From: Myxococcota bacterium
GTDB lineage: Bacteria; Myxococcota_A; Polyangia; JAAYKL01
DNA length: 55,496 nt
Reading direction: 5' to 3'
Assembly: GCA_028278265.1 (NCBI GenBank)
Contig: JANQET010000036.1
Coordinates: 1 to 55,496 of the forward strand
Positions 34,928-44,400 of this stretch are shown here, piece by piece; the stretch's first letter is position 1; the number at the start of each line of letters is the position of its first letter. The notes beneath the pieces were generated by a model, which searched no databases, was not told the DNA's origin, and was given only the letters and a program-made list of their open reading frames with translations. The translations under genes and the position numbers were made by a program.

Positions 34928-36159
34928 GATGCCCTCCCCTTTTGGTTCCCGTTGCAGAAGTCAGCGATCACCTCGGTTCCCTGACCGATCTCGCTGTTGA
35001 CCGTCAATTCTCCATCCAGGAGCATGGCCCGTTCCTCCATGCCTCGCAGACCGAATCTGCCATCCCTCACCGCATTGGGTTGAAATCCACAGCCATCATC
35101 TCTCACCCGAAGCTCGATCCTGTCCCCATCCACCTCGAGCGCGAGCTCGATAAGAGCTGCATCCGCGTGGCGGATCACGTTCTCCAACGCCTCCTGGGCA
35201 ATCCGATAACACACCTGTTCGGCGTCCATCGTCAACGAGGGTTCCCCATCCGGCAGTATCAACTTCAGCTGCGCGCCCGCTCGCTGGGCCTCGCCCTGCG
35301 CCAACTCCTCCAGCGCCCGGACGAGCCCCATGGTCTCCAGTGGAGACGCCCGGAGCGCCTCGAGCGCCCGTCTCGTTTCGCCCATTCCCGAGCGCGCTGT
35401 TTCGAGCGCTGTGTCCAACATCTGGCGGACCGACACCGGGTCCGCGTCCCACCGGGTGCGCATCGCCTCGAGGGTGAGGGTCAATCCACTCAGCGAATGG
35501 GCCACCGTATCGTGAAGCTCCCGGGCGATGCGATTGCGTTCGTGCGAGATGGCCAACCGCTCGGCCGCCGCCGCAAAATTAGCGAGACGGGTATTGGCGC
35601 GCTCCAGCTGATCCCGCTGGGTCCGTTGTGCGGTCATCAGTCGTGTGATGATATACCCCGCTGCCAGGAGAATAACGACGCGGGTAATGATCACGTGGTG
35701 ATATTCGGACGCTTTCGATCCGAGCCCGAAAAGGGAGAGGTTGGCCATGGCGAGATCGAGGGCCGTGGTGACCGCAGCAAACCACAGCACTGCGGAGAAC
35801 CGATACTGCCAGGCCACCATCAACAGGGGAAACGACAGGGTCAGCGAGAGCTCAGCCGAGAAGTAGGAAAGGTCCTCTGCCCGAATGAGCAGCGCCGTCA
35901 GTTGACCGGTGAACGGAATCGCCGTGGCCAAACCGATACAGAGGGGCAGAAATAGCCGGCCCAGTCGCTCCACAAGCCCGCGCCAGAGCGCAACGCCAAC
36001 ACAGGCGACGGCCGGAAACAGCATTGTCAAAACCGGTAGAATCGGGTGGGGGGGCGAGTCCTGCACGGCAAACAGGCCGAGCACGGCCACCAACAGTGCG
36101 ACAAGGCCAACCGCGAATGCGCGAAAAACAACCAGCAGACCGGGTTCCAAGGTACTCAC
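34924..36159 (-). CDS. DesK/NarX-type sensor histidine kinase
   Basis: A 411-residue membrane kinase. Several transmembrane helices cover about 8-190. Then come a coiled-coil, the HisKA_3 box with R-I-A-R-E-L-H-D-T-V-A-H-S (phospho-His), and an HATPase domain with N-box (A-L-E-N-V-I-R-H-A) and G-box (R-D-D-G-C-G-F, G-L-R-G-M). This is the usual partner of the NarL-type regulator downstream. GTG 36159 is proposed as start because the upstream part to TTG 36207 looks non-membrane; no clear ribosome binding site was found for either. The signal sensed is unknown; the membrane input lacks a large periplasmic domain. Confidence 0.9.
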   Translation of the reverse strand: MSTLEPGLLVVFRAFAVGLVALLVAVLGLFAVQDSPPHPILPVLTMLFPAVACVGVALWRGLVERLGRLFLPLCIGLATAIPFTGQLTALLIRAEDLSYFSAELSLTLSFPLLMVAWQYRFSAVLWFAAVTTALDLAMANLSLFGLGSKASEYHHVIITRVVILLAAGYIITRLMTAQRTQRDQLERANTRLANFAAAAERLAISHERNRIARELHDTVAHSLSGLTLTLEAMRTRWDADPVSVRQMLDTALETARSGMGETRRALEALRASPLETMGLVRALEELAQGEAQRAGAQLKLILPDGEPSLTMDAEQVCYRIAQEALENVIRHADAALIELALEVDGDRIELRVRDDGCGFQPNAVRDGRFGLRGMEERAMLLDGELTVNSEIGQGTEVIADFCNGNQKGRAS

Positions 36160-36368
36160 ATTGTGGATGTTAGCACTAATTCGACAATCGCCTAGTGACG
36201 CCAACAATCAAATGCTGTGACAAATGTCACATTTTTGGGTGACACGCATCATCTCCGAATGTGTTGGGGGACACTGACGCTCCTGTTCTGGGCAGAGGTA
36301 TTCTGGAGAAGTAACCAGAATCGCCCCACGAGGCGAGTGAACACCGTCGAAGAAAGGATCGAGATCAA

Positions 36369-37517
36369 ATGACCAGCATATCGGCAAAAAGCCCCAAAAT
36401 CCGCAGCACAGCGACGGCGGCTACTCTCTTCTACCTACTGATCGCCCTGGAATTCTTGTACATGGCGAGTCCGTTCGCTGCCTACCTTTACGCCGCCTCG
36501 GGGCCGGTCTTCGGCTTCATGCAGGCCCATCCGGCCCTGGCCTGGTTGAATCGATTTTTCCTCCCGCACGTCGTGGCGCAGACCGACTCCGCATTCATCA
36601 ACATGCACGAGCTCATCGGCGCGATACTATTTTTGACGGGATTGCTGGCCTTCCTGGTGGGTGCCTTTCAAGTCTATTTCCACAAGCTGACCAAACGAGG
36701 AGCCGTTCTGGGGGGTATTTACCAACGAATTCGGCATCCCCAGTATACAGCCCTGGCCATCAGCGGCCTGGGGCTGCTGCTGCTCTGGCCGAGATATATC
36801 GCCCTGGTGCTCTACGTGGTGATGCTCTTCATTTATCGTGCGCTGGCACGACTCGAGGAGCGGGAATGTCTGGCGCGTTTCGGCGCTCCATATCAGGCAT
36901 ACATGCAGAGAACGGGACGTTTTTTTCCGTTTCAATTGCCGCGACTAGCACGGTTTGGCCCCTCGACAAAAGGCTGGCGAAAATCCGCATTGACAGGGAT
37001 ATTTCTCATCATCGGCGTCGGTATCGCGTGTGCAGCAGCCAGGGGGATCGAGCGGTACGCGATCGATGCCCTATTTGTTCACCAAACCCCAAACGCGATG
37101 TACCTCTCGGTCGTCGAATTGTCCGATCCCCCGCTCGAGCGAATAGTCAGCGCCGTTGAAGCCGATCCACGTGTGGGTACCGAGCTGGCAGCGCACACCG
37201 CTGAAGGCGACGATCAACTAATCAATTACGTCCTACCCGCGTCCTGGTACATCTCAGAGATTCCCATGGCGCCACCCAATGGGAAAATAACCAACCACAT
37301 GATGCAAAAAGAGTGGACTGGCGGACCGCTCAGAGTCGTCTTTACCCGAGCAACACAGCTTCGGCCCGGTGGAGATGTGCACGATGTATTTACGCGCGAT
37401 CTAATGCTCCAGCCCCTGCTCGAAGCGGTCTACGATCCAGCCGCGAACTCAATTGTGTCGATCAACAATCCCGCCACCAAGCACAACTACAAAGGAATTC
37501 CGGTACCGGTCTATTGA
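36369..37517 (+). CDS. Isoprenylcysteine carboxyl methyltransferase-like membrane protein with extra C-terminal domain
   Basis: A 382-residue protein. Helices at about 17-40, 75-100 and 125-160 lead to the ICMT/PEMT-type signature Y-Q-R-I-R-H-P-Q-Y-T-A-L and, after further helices, R-L-E-E-R-E-C-L-A-R-F-G-A-P-Y-Q-A-Y-M. In this family the signature binds S-adenosylmethionine and methylates lipophilic substrates. Unlike typical members of about 150-220 residues, it has another TM helix (about 208-228) and a soluble C-terminal domain of some 150 residues with no recognised family. It is divergent from the two-component genes, which could control it. The start has a weak site. Confidence 0.78.
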   Translation: MTSISAKSPKIRSTATAATLFYLLIALEFLYMASPFAAYLYAASGPVFGFMQAHPALAWLNRFFLPHVVAQTDSAFINMHELIGAILFLTGLLAFLVGAFQVYFHKLTKRGAVLGGIYQRIRHPQYTALAISGLGLLLLWPRYIALVLYVVMLFIYRALARLEERECLARFGAPYQAYMQRTGRFFPFQLPRLARFGPSTKGWRKSALTGIFLIIGVGIACAAARGIERYAIDALFVHQTPNAMYLSVVELSDPPLERIVSAVEADPRVGTELAAHTAEGDDQLINYVLPASWYISEIPMAPPNGKITNHMMQKEWTGGPLRVVFTRATQLRPGGDVHDVFTRDLMLQPLLEAVYDPAANSIVSINNPATKHNYKGIPVPVY

Positions 37518-37522
37518 TCGGG

Positions 37523-38014
37523 TTAAAACTGGTTGAAAAAGTCCTCCAATGCAAATTCCAGTCGCTTTGAGGTGAGATTCCACTCCGGTCGGATTTGGGA
37601 AACGGTTGTCGTGAACCAAAGGCAGGCATCGGGAATCCTTCGAAACACCCTAAACGGACGGATATGAGGGAGAAACTTCGACAGGCCGTTGAGCATCCCC
37701 CGCACCGCCGCTGCACGAAATCCATACCCGACAACCACTGTCGCCGAACCGATCAACTTGGTCTGCCGAAGCGTCTGGATCATGATATTTCTGGATTCGT
37801 GCGGCGGAAAAGAAGCGTTCTCTTCAATCACGGTGATCAATCCGATGCCATCGGGACGAGCAGAAGCAAAGCGCGCCAAATCCCCCATGGCCGATTTTAT
37901 CACCACAGGGGCGGAGCTGTCACGAATCAAGGTAAACATGATATCACCCCAGCTACCATTGTGAATATGCTCAGTGGAGCTGATAACTCTTACTTCCCAC
38001 TGAGTATTATCCAT
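37523..38014 (-). CDS. Conserved-looking protein of unknown function
   Basis: A 163-residue soluble protein. Features include G-D-I-M-F-T-L-I-R-D at about 22-31, a hydrophobic core strand (I-G-L-I-T-V-I-E-E), T-V-V-V-G-Y-G-F-R-A-A-A-V-R-G-M at about 92-107 and a helical C-terminus. The strand/helix alternation could be a STAS- or SEC14-like fold, but no diagnostic motif was found. A GGGGAAG box precedes ATG 38014. It is convergent with the methyltransferase gene, six bases apart. Confidence 0.65.
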   Translation of the reverse strand: MDNTQWEVRVISSTEHIHNGSWGDIMFTLIRDSSAPVVIKSAMGDLARFASARPDGIGLITVIEENASFPPHESRNIMIQTLRQTKLIGSATVVVGYGFRAAAVRGMLNGLSKFLPHIRPFRVFRRIPDACLWFTTTVSQIRPEWNLTSKRLEFALEDFFNQF

Positions 38015-38044
38015 CTGTCTTCCCCCGGCAAAGGCGAACTACCG

Positions 38045-38253
38045 TCAGATACACCTTAGCCCCATCCGTCTCGCTTCGATAGTCCGAAATAAAGTGTTCA
38101 CCGAACCATCGACAAAGTCAACTTTCAAAGCCGTTACGAACCGAACGTGACCATCGCGATAGCCATAGTTGATTCCGAGGCGGTGCCGGGCTTACATAAC
38201 GCTCTCTCTTCGTCTGACAGCCACTTTTGATCACTTGGGAGATAGGGTAACAT
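38045..38253 (-). pseudogene. Possible frameshifted small gene
   Basis: Within an otherwise gene-less 400-base stretch, a minus-strand frame from ATG 38253 reads M-L-P-Y-L-P-S-D-Q-K-W-L-S-D-E-E-R-A and then becomes dubious. The next frame, beginning around 38190, reads R-L-G-I-N-Y-G-Y-R-D-G-H-V-R-F-V and V-D-F-V-D-G-S-V-N, ending with TGA at 38045. Both halves look like protein, but joining them needs a frameshift. It may be a decayed gene 31 bases upstream of the preceding minus-strand gene. The rest of the stretch (38254-38414) shows nothing but the promoter area of the next lipoprotein. Confidence 0.3.
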
Positions 38254-38414
38254 TGTCCGGACAGAGCGGAGGCGAACCATTGAGGTGATCTCCGTTTAAG
38301 TTGTAAACAATCGATGATAGTATCATTGCCCTTTCGCTCGGATGGCTGGGATTAAATTTGGAGATCATGGCGAGGGAAAACAAACGAATTGCTCAAATAT
38401 GGAAAGGAACCTCG

Positions 38415-38774
38415 ATGAAATATCAACCGTTTATTCTAATCATCATTGTTGCTTGTTTGGCCTGGAGTTCGAGCAGCTGTTGGAGGGCGGACGGAGACGA
38501 CGACACAGGCGGCGACGGCGATGCAGATGGGGATGGGGATGGGGACACGGACGCAGATTCGGACACAGACACAGATACCAACACGGATTGCGCCAGCTAC
38601 GAGGAATGCACCTCCAGCACGGACTGTACTGCTGAGGAGTTGGGGTGCTACGACCTGGAGGTCTGCACCAAGCCGATCTGCATCTCTGAACACGACGTCT
38701 GTATCTGGATCTGCGGCTCGATGGAAAATTGCCACATCATGGACAGTGATCCGTACCAAGTGGACTGCAGTTGA
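38415..38774 (+). CDS. Small Cys-rich lipoprotein with acidic linker
   Basis: A 119-residue exported protein. Start ATG 38415, with GGAAAGGA upstream; the longer frame has no such site. The lipobox is S-S-S-S-C (Cys22). A ~35-residue Asp/Gly/Thr linker (38490-38589) precedes a Cys-rich end with nine Cys, such as C-A-S-Y-E-E-C, S-T-D-C-T, L-E-V-C-T-K-P-I-C and I-W-I-C-G. This resembles the short Cys-rich modules (see also 15229-15880) common in this window. Function unknown. Confidence 0.75.
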   Translation: MKYQPFILIIIVACLAWSSSSCWRADGDDDTGGDGDADGDGDGDTDADSDTDTDTNTDCASYEECTSSTDCTAEELGCYDLEVCTKPICISEHDVCIWICGSMENCHIMDSDPYQVDCS

Positions 38775-38962
38775 TTTTCACACGCTAAAAGAAAACCGGT
38801 CCGGTCGCCTTACGGTATGGTAGGAAGGGTATGAGGCGACAACCGATGCATGCTTTGGGCCAGTCGTCCTCCCGCTTGCACGCGCCGAAAATGCCGGTTC
38901 CTCGGCACGGCATTTGCTTGAACACCCAGTGCTGAAGTGCCAAATTCGACAGAGGAGAGATT

Positions 38963-39802
38963 ATGAAGACCAGCACCACCCATTTTTGTCTCGCTATCAT
39001 CACTTGCTTTTTTTTGACCGCCGGGTGCAGTCACACCCACCGGTTTAACCCCCGACCCGAGATCGGTGCTGTCAACGGATCGCCGGTGACCGGCAAACGA
39101 CTGGCCCTGGACTGGAGCCGTACCCCACGAACCTTTGACGGCAAAGCCAATGGTCATCGCTTCCATCTCACGGGAATTCGCGATCACGCGCAGCACATGG
39201 CCCACAGCATTTTTATAAACGAGAAAATTGTCGATGCCCCGCAGCATGCGGATATCATTTTGGCGCTGGCCCTCCAATTAGAGCTGTCCGCCGGATTCCT
39301 GGGCGCCGAGTGCGCCACCACGGCCACCTGGGACATCAAGTCGCCGACCGGACAACTCCTGGCCACGGGTCAGGCCAGGGACGACGCGTCAAACCCGTTG
39401 ATCGCAGTGACTGGTGTCAACTGCGAGATGACCGCATTGCGCTCAATCGCCGCGGCCCTGGACAACGCGTTTGCCAAGCTCACCGCAATGCCGGCCGCAC
39501 CGGTATCAACCGCACAAATGACAGCCGCGCCGATACAACCGCAAGGGCACTGCACCATGGACGTCGACTGTCCCGCCGAGCTGATTTGTGTCAACAACAC
39601 CTGCGGAGAAAGCGCGCCAACACCCATCCGCGAACCGCCAGCCACCGGTCAGTGCACCAAAGACGTGGATTGTCCAGGGGACCAGATATGCACAAACAAC
39701 AGTTGCACCACGCCGAATCCGGCTCAGACAACCTGTACCAAAGATACCGACTGTCCGGGAAATCTCGTCTGCAATAACGCCCTGTGCACAGTGCCGAACT
39801 GA
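38963..39802 (+). CDS. Lipoprotein with three Cys-rich C-terminal repeats
   Basis: A 279-residue lipoprotein. The lipobox is L-T-A-G-C (Cys22). The middle part (about 25-185) is an unassigned alpha/beta domain, with A-D-I-I-L-A-L-A-L-Q and T-G-Q-L-L-A-T-G-Q-A-R. The C-terminal ~80 residues hold three copies of C-T-x-D-x-D-C-P-x-x-x-x-C-x-N-x-x-C, the repeat widespread in surface proteins of myxobacteria and relatives. The start has GAGGAGAG upstream. Function unknown; a surface or matrix role is inferred. Confidence 0.8.
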   Translation: MKTSTTHFCLAIITCFFLTAGCSHTHRFNPRPEIGAVNGSPVTGKRLALDWSRTPRTFDGKANGHRFHLTGIRDHAQHMAHSIFINEKIVDAPQHADIILALALQLELSAGFLGAECATTATWDIKSPTGQLLATGQARDDASNPLIAVTGVNCEMTALRSIAAALDNAFAKLTAMPAAPVSTAQMTAAPIQPQGHCTMDVDCPAELICVNNTCGESAPTPIREPPATGQCTKDVDCPGDQICTNNSCTTPNPAQTTCTKDTDCPGNLVCNNALCTVPN

Positions 39803-39865
39803 TCTTCCCCGATAAAACAAGAATTTGAACAGTCCACGCCCTGGATGAACAGTGTATTAAACACC

Positions 39866-42607
39866 CTATTCAGAATCACACGCCGGGTCTGCCAGCGGTA
39901 TGGGTGTCAATTGTTGCCCATCGGACTCAAGAATAATGTCCAGATTGTCAACGCCGTGATCGCGCAGTAGATAATCGAACGGCGATGCCCCGCTCGGATC
40001 ATGGTGCAGCACGGTGGGTTCGATCAGACCGTCATTGGTGAAAAGCGGATAACCGCACACACCGTTCTCGACAACGCCGCCACCGGCGAATCCACCGGCT
40101 GCGCTCGACAAAAAGATCCTGGTCAACGGCCGGTCGTCTACCAAGGTGGGATCATCCCACAATCTCAACAGATCATCTTTCGGATCACCGCCAAAATTCC
40201 CGATTCGGCTGATCACCTCGCCGCGATGGTGAAACGCTTCGTTTGGCGCATCCAATATGCAGTATCCGGATGCACAGACACCGCCAGCACATTGGCTGCA
40301 CGATTGATCCCTAATGAACAGTGTGTTGAGAAAGACATTTTCATGGGCCCGCAACAGATCGAGATGGGAATCGCCGCCAAAGTCCCCCACCAGCGTGGTG
40401 TAGGGTTCATTCGCGCCGTGTAAATCATAGGCCGGTACCGCCTGAGTGGCGCTCAACTGTAGGGTCGCGCCACTTCCGCTAAAATACAGCAACAGGTGCC
40501 GCGTGCGCTGACTGTGCAGACGCAGCAATTCGTCCCCGACCCCGCCGGCAAAGTTACCTGAAACGGTGCGAATACTCTTGTCCTGATGATAGAGCTCGTA
40601 CCCTATGGTGGTCACGACTCCGAGCGCCGAACCGCTCCAGCAAAGTACTGAGTTGTCTCCGGTCCCCGAACGCATGGTGAGCAGGCACTCTGATTCGGCC
40701 GGTCCGTTGAACGCCACGGCTTGGGTCAGAAACTGTCCGTCAATCGTGTGCAGATGGAAATCGGCGGGAAGCGTCACATTCTCAATCCGGCCAAATAGCG
40801 GCGCATCACCAATTGCGTTGTCGCTGAGAAAAAGGGTGTCTAAATTGCCGCTGTCGCTCATACGTACCAAATCATCGCGGCCGTCACCGTCCAAGTCGGC
40901 GCTGATCACCCTCAGATATCCCGAGGTATCGCGGAAATGATAGAAGGGAGCATTGTGACGCACAAATCCAGTGAAGTCTGGATCGAGCCAACCCGGCCGT
41001 GCAGTGTAGATCCGGCTCTCGCCCGGCTCGGCATGGGCCTTGAGAAAATCTGTCAGTCCGTCGCCGTTAAAGTCCCCGAATACATAGTCGTACAGAGAGG
41101 GAGGGCGAGGCATACCGAGTCCGTTCAGAGTGTCTGTACTCAGCGTTCGACGCAGTTCAAAAATCCCTGCCCTTCCTCCAATTAGAGCATTTCCCGAATA
41201 GACAAAGATATGCTGGGCGCCGCCAACCATTACCGAGGCGGCCGGATGAAAGCCGTCTGCAGTGTGGGGCGGAGCGCCATGAAATCGGGTGGTACGCTTC
41301 AACAACGTTGCTTTGCGATCCCAAACCGCAGGACTGTCAGCGGCCTGATCTGGATCAATGGACCATACCACGAGCTCCATTCCATCGAAGTCTCCATCGA
41401 CGACCGTCCCATTGCGATCGGTGACCGCTGCTTCCACCCTCTCAGTGATAGGATTGTAAATCAAGTCGGTGGTATCCATTCCGAGATAGCTGGGCGATTG
41501 GCCAGGGGGAGCCGGTGCGTGACTCGAAATATTGGTAATGGCGCCTTTGAATCCGATGTCTTCGTGAGCAATCGGCGAACACGAGAGGCCACATGTCTTG
41601 CTAAATACCCTCATCAATAGCGCATCGCCATCAAAGCTCATCGCTCCGTAGCGCAACTCCGGGCTCCCTTCATCGCGAGAGGACTCTGCATGATTGCGCG
41701 TGAGCAGTAGGATCCTTCCTCCGGACTGTGACAGATACAAAGCTGCGGGTTCAGCCGGTCGATGGCCGTCATCGCTGCCATCGGGCAATGATATCACGTG
41801 CTCAGACCAATTGGCTCCGTAGTCGATGGAAAGCAGGATGTGCAAATTGGGTTCACCCACAGTGTCACTGCCCAGATTTCCGAATGCGATCAGCGCGCGA
41901 CGGCCGCAGTTCGTGCGATTCCCAGGCATTGGTATCTCCACAACCCGAGGTCCAAGCCCCAACCAGGGAAGCCCACCTGTTGGCTCGATGCGCGTGACAA
42001 CACCGCGGCGTAGTTCCACATCGCCGTCCGCACCGAATCGCCAAACGCCTGCCCGGTTTAGCAGTACCACGCCCGGGTCCCCCGACTCGGTGGTGTACTC
42101 GCCAATCGCCGCCATAGCGAACTTAGCGCTATCATGCGCAGTCGATCCCCCGGTTGCGGCAATGTAGGAGGGATGCTTCCGCAGGTTCTCAGTCCACCAG
42201 GGACCGTTGCCATTGCGCCGCGCAAGCATTTCTGAGCTGCTGGTATCTTCATCGAATTTGGGCGCCTCACCGCATTCCTGGCCGTCCAATCCATTTCCCC
42301 GGTGGTAGCGCTTACGGGTAAAAATGACGAGCGTTTCATCACCGATCGTTGCGGCAATGGGCCAGCCTAGGTGTTGATCAAACTCCCCCGCACCGGGCAA
42401 CGCGACCGCCTGTAACGACAGATTTTCTCCGTCCAGTACGGGCATGGCACCCAAATTCAAATCGAGGTAATCCGCAATGGTATAGTCCAAACCATCTGTC
42501 GAGATGGACCGCATTCCCTGTTTGCTTACATTGCGATGATAGTCCCCTTCACATGCAAAGACCAACACCACGGCCAAAGTAGCAATAATCCACTGCCATA
42601 TCATCAT
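39866..42607 (-). CDS. Large FG-GAP/VCBS-repeat lipoprotein
   Basis: A 913-residue exported protein. Start ATG 42607 (TGGAGC upstream); lipobox L-V-F-A-C (Cys19). The first half (about 60-480) has many propeller-like strands, including BNR/sialidase-like Asp-box-type turns, for example S-I-D-Y-G-A-N-W-S. The second half has FG-GAP/VCBS repeats of the type F-G-D-F-N-G-D-G-L-T-D-F, A-D-L-D-G-D-G-R-D-D-L-V-R and V-G-D-F-G-G-D-S-H-L-D-L-L, which bind calcium and form propeller blades. A sugar- or protein-binding surface role is probable; no catalytic residues are proved. Confidence 0.82.
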   Translation of the reverse strand: MMIWQWIIATLAVVLVFACEGDYHRNVSKQGMRSISTDGLDYTIADYLDLNLGAMPVLDGENLSLQAVALPGAGEFDQHLGWPIAATIGDETLVIFTRKRYHRGNGLDGQECGEAPKFDEDTSSSEMLARRNGNGPWWTENLRKHPSYIAATGGSTAHDSAKFAMAAIGEYTTESGDPGVVLLNRAGVWRFGADGDVELRRGVVTRIEPTGGLPWLGLGPRVVEIPMPGNRTNCGRRALIAFGNLGSDTVGEPNLHILLSIDYGANWSEHVISLPDGSDDGHRPAEPAALYLSQSGGRILLLTRNHAESSRDEGSPELRYGAMSFDGDALLMRVFSKTCGLSCSPIAHEDIGFKGAITNISSHAPAPPGQSPSYLGMDTTDLIYNPITERVEAAVTDRNGTVVDGDFDGMELVVWSIDPDQAADSPAVWDRKATLLKRTTRFHGAPPHTADGFHPAASVMVGGAQHIFVYSGNALIGGRAGIFELRRTLSTDTLNGLGMPRPPSLYDYVFGDFNGDGLTDFLKAHAEPGESRIYTARPGWLDPDFTGFVRHNAPFYHFRDTSGYLRVISADLDGDGRDDLVRMSDSGNLDTLFLSDNAIGDAPLFGRIENVTLPADFHLHTIDGQFLTQAVAFNGPAESECLLTMRSGTGDNSVLCWSGSALGVVTTIGYELYHQDKSIRTVSGNFAGGVGDELLRLHSQRTRHLLLYFSGSGATLQLSATQAVPAYDLHGANEPYTTLVGDFGGDSHLDLLRAHENVFLNTLFIRDQSCSQCAGGVCASGYCILDAPNEAFHHRGEVISRIGNFGGDPKDDLLRLWDDPTLVDDRPLTRIFLSSAAGGFAGGGVVENGVCGYPLFTNDGLIEPTVLHHDPSGASPFDYLLRDHGVDNLDIILESDGQQLTPIPLADPACDSE

Positions 42608-42887
42608 GGTTGCTCCATTCCGTTCTAACAAGCGTGACTTGCTCGTATGATTAGAAACCTTATCCCGAGAGCATAGCAGTGGTCGGAGGGAAACTCAATA
42701 CACCTGGGCAACGCCTATATCGGACGGTCTTCTTCATCGATTAGGAATGGTGACGGAATTTCCATTTCCTCGTATTCGAGGGTCATCTTCACCTATCCGC
42801 CGCAGGTAGAGTGTACCAGCAGTCCGGCAGCTGAGCCGGGAGGGTGAGGGATATCGCTGGCAGGCGAACACACACCTCTTTCCGAAC

Positions 42888-44333
42888 TTAACCGACATTT
42901 TCCAATTCACGTGCTTTCTCATTGAGGATTTCGAGGGCCAGGTCCACCGTATCGAGGTGGGTGCGAAAACAGAGCGCGGTCAGGCGGAGGAAGATGTTGC
43001 CGTTGATTTGTGTGGATGAGATGAAGACCCGCCCGTCGGCGTGGATGGCGCGGACCAGTCTTTTATTGAACTCGTTGACATCACCATCTTGGGGGATGTA
43101 GCGATACACCACCACAGAGAGATCCGGTGTGGGGCCGAGCTCGAAATTATCCATCTCTTTGAGTCGCTCGTAGCAGTAGCGCGCCAACAGTATTTTTTCG
43201 GTCAGTGCTGCCCTGAATGGTTTCAAACCGAGCAGTTTGAGCGGCAGCCACAGGCGTAGACCGCGAAAGTGCTTGGTTAGCTCCAAAGACAAATCTGCCG
43301 GGGAGAGCTCTTCTTGCTCGGCCAATGCGTCTTGCATGTAGTTGGCTTGGTAGCAATGGGCATTGTAGAGGGCCTCCCGATCTTTGACCAGCACAGCGCC
43401 ACTGCCATAGGGCAGGAACAGTCCCTTGTGGGGATCCATTGAAACCGAATCGGAGTTGCAAATCGATTCGAGCATCTGCCGGACGTCGTCACAGAGCAGA
43501 AAAAAGGCGCCGTACGCTCCATCGACATGATGCCACAGCCCGTGCGCGGCAGCCAGATCACCGATTTCGCCGAGAGGATCGACAGCTCCCACGTCGGTGG
43601 TACCGGCCGAGGAGATGACCAAGAACGGGTTGAGACCGGCGGCCTTGTCCTGCGCGATCTGATGCTCCAGCGCGGCCGCATCCATGCGAAAGCGCTGATC
43701 CATGGGCACATCTCTTTTGACACACTCGACGAGACCGGCGAGGCGAATCGCTTTGCCCACCGAATGATGAACCTGGCCGGTGCAATAGATCACCGAACGG
43801 GGGATCTTTGCTGCGGTCACCCGGCGTGCATCCCGCGCGGTGACGATGGCGGTCAGATTGGCGATACTACCGCCCGAGGTGAGATTGCCTGCTGCCGTTG
43901 ACGGGTAACCGATCAACTCGGCCATCCAGCGCAGGAGAAAATTCTCCATTCGCACTGCCCCCGGATTGGCAAAAAACACCCCGGAATAGCGGTTGGTCAC
44001 GTCGGCGATGTAATCCCCGAGAGCGGAAGGATAGATACCACCACCGGGGATATACCCGAGATGGCCACCCGAGGCGGGATTGATCCCCGGTTTGTCCAAA
44101 TTCTCTCGCACCAGGTCCAGCAATTGGTTCAGGTCATCACCGTTCTCGGAGATCGGATGGTCGAGCAGCGCCCTCCCCTGATCCTCAGTCACGCAATAGG
44201 TGGGTGCCGTAGGAAGCGATTCCAAAAAATCCTCGGTGTACGGGATCACCGAATCCAGCATTGCACGGCGCTGCTCGGCGTTGGGTTCGAGGGGTTGCGA
44301 CGCCCGTTCGAGTGCCTTAATCCGTTTGATCAT
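42888..44333 (-). CDS. PLP-dependent group II decarboxylase (aromatic-L-amino-acid decarboxylase-like)
   Basis: A 481-residue PLP enzyme. The fold is that of group II amino acid decarboxylases, with G-H-L-G-Y-I-P near 90, F-F-A-N-P-G-A-V-R-M-E, N-L-T-S-G-G-S-I-A-N-L (150-160), H-H-S-V-G-K, the PLP-ring-stacking H-V-D-G-A-Y-G, and the Schiff-base Lys303 in S-M-D-P-H-K-G-L-F. The substrate could be an aromatic amino acid, Glu or another; it is not determined by these motifs. It follows the giant TPR gene on the same strand after 67 bases. Confidence 0.9.
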   Translation of the reverse strand: MIKRIKALERASQPLEPNAEQRRAMLDSVIPYTEDFLESLPTAPTYCVTEDQGRALLDHPISENGDDLNQLLDLVRENLDKPGINPASGGHLGYIPGGGIYPSALGDYIADVTNRYSGVFFANPGAVRMENFLLRWMAELIGYPSTAAGNLTSGGSIANLTAIVTARDARRVTAAKIPRSVIYCTGQVHHSVGKAIRLAGLVECVKRDVPMDQRFRMDAAALEHQIAQDKAAGLNPFLVISSAGTTDVGAVDPLGEIGDLAAAHGLWHHVDGAYGAFFLLCDDVRQMLESICNSDSVSMDPHKGLFLPYGSGAVLVKDREALYNAHCYQANYMQDALAEQEELSPADLSLELTKHFRGLRLWLPLKLLGLKPFRAALTEKILLARYCYERLKEMDNFELGPTPDLSVVVYRYIPQDGDVNEFNKRLVRAIHADGRVFISSTQINGNIFLRLTALCFRTHLDTVDLALEILNEKARELENVG

Positions 44334-44400
44334 CTGTTACCGCCAATGGAACATCAGTACACGATTGCACAGCCGGGCAGCGCCTTGTCATGAACCCGCG

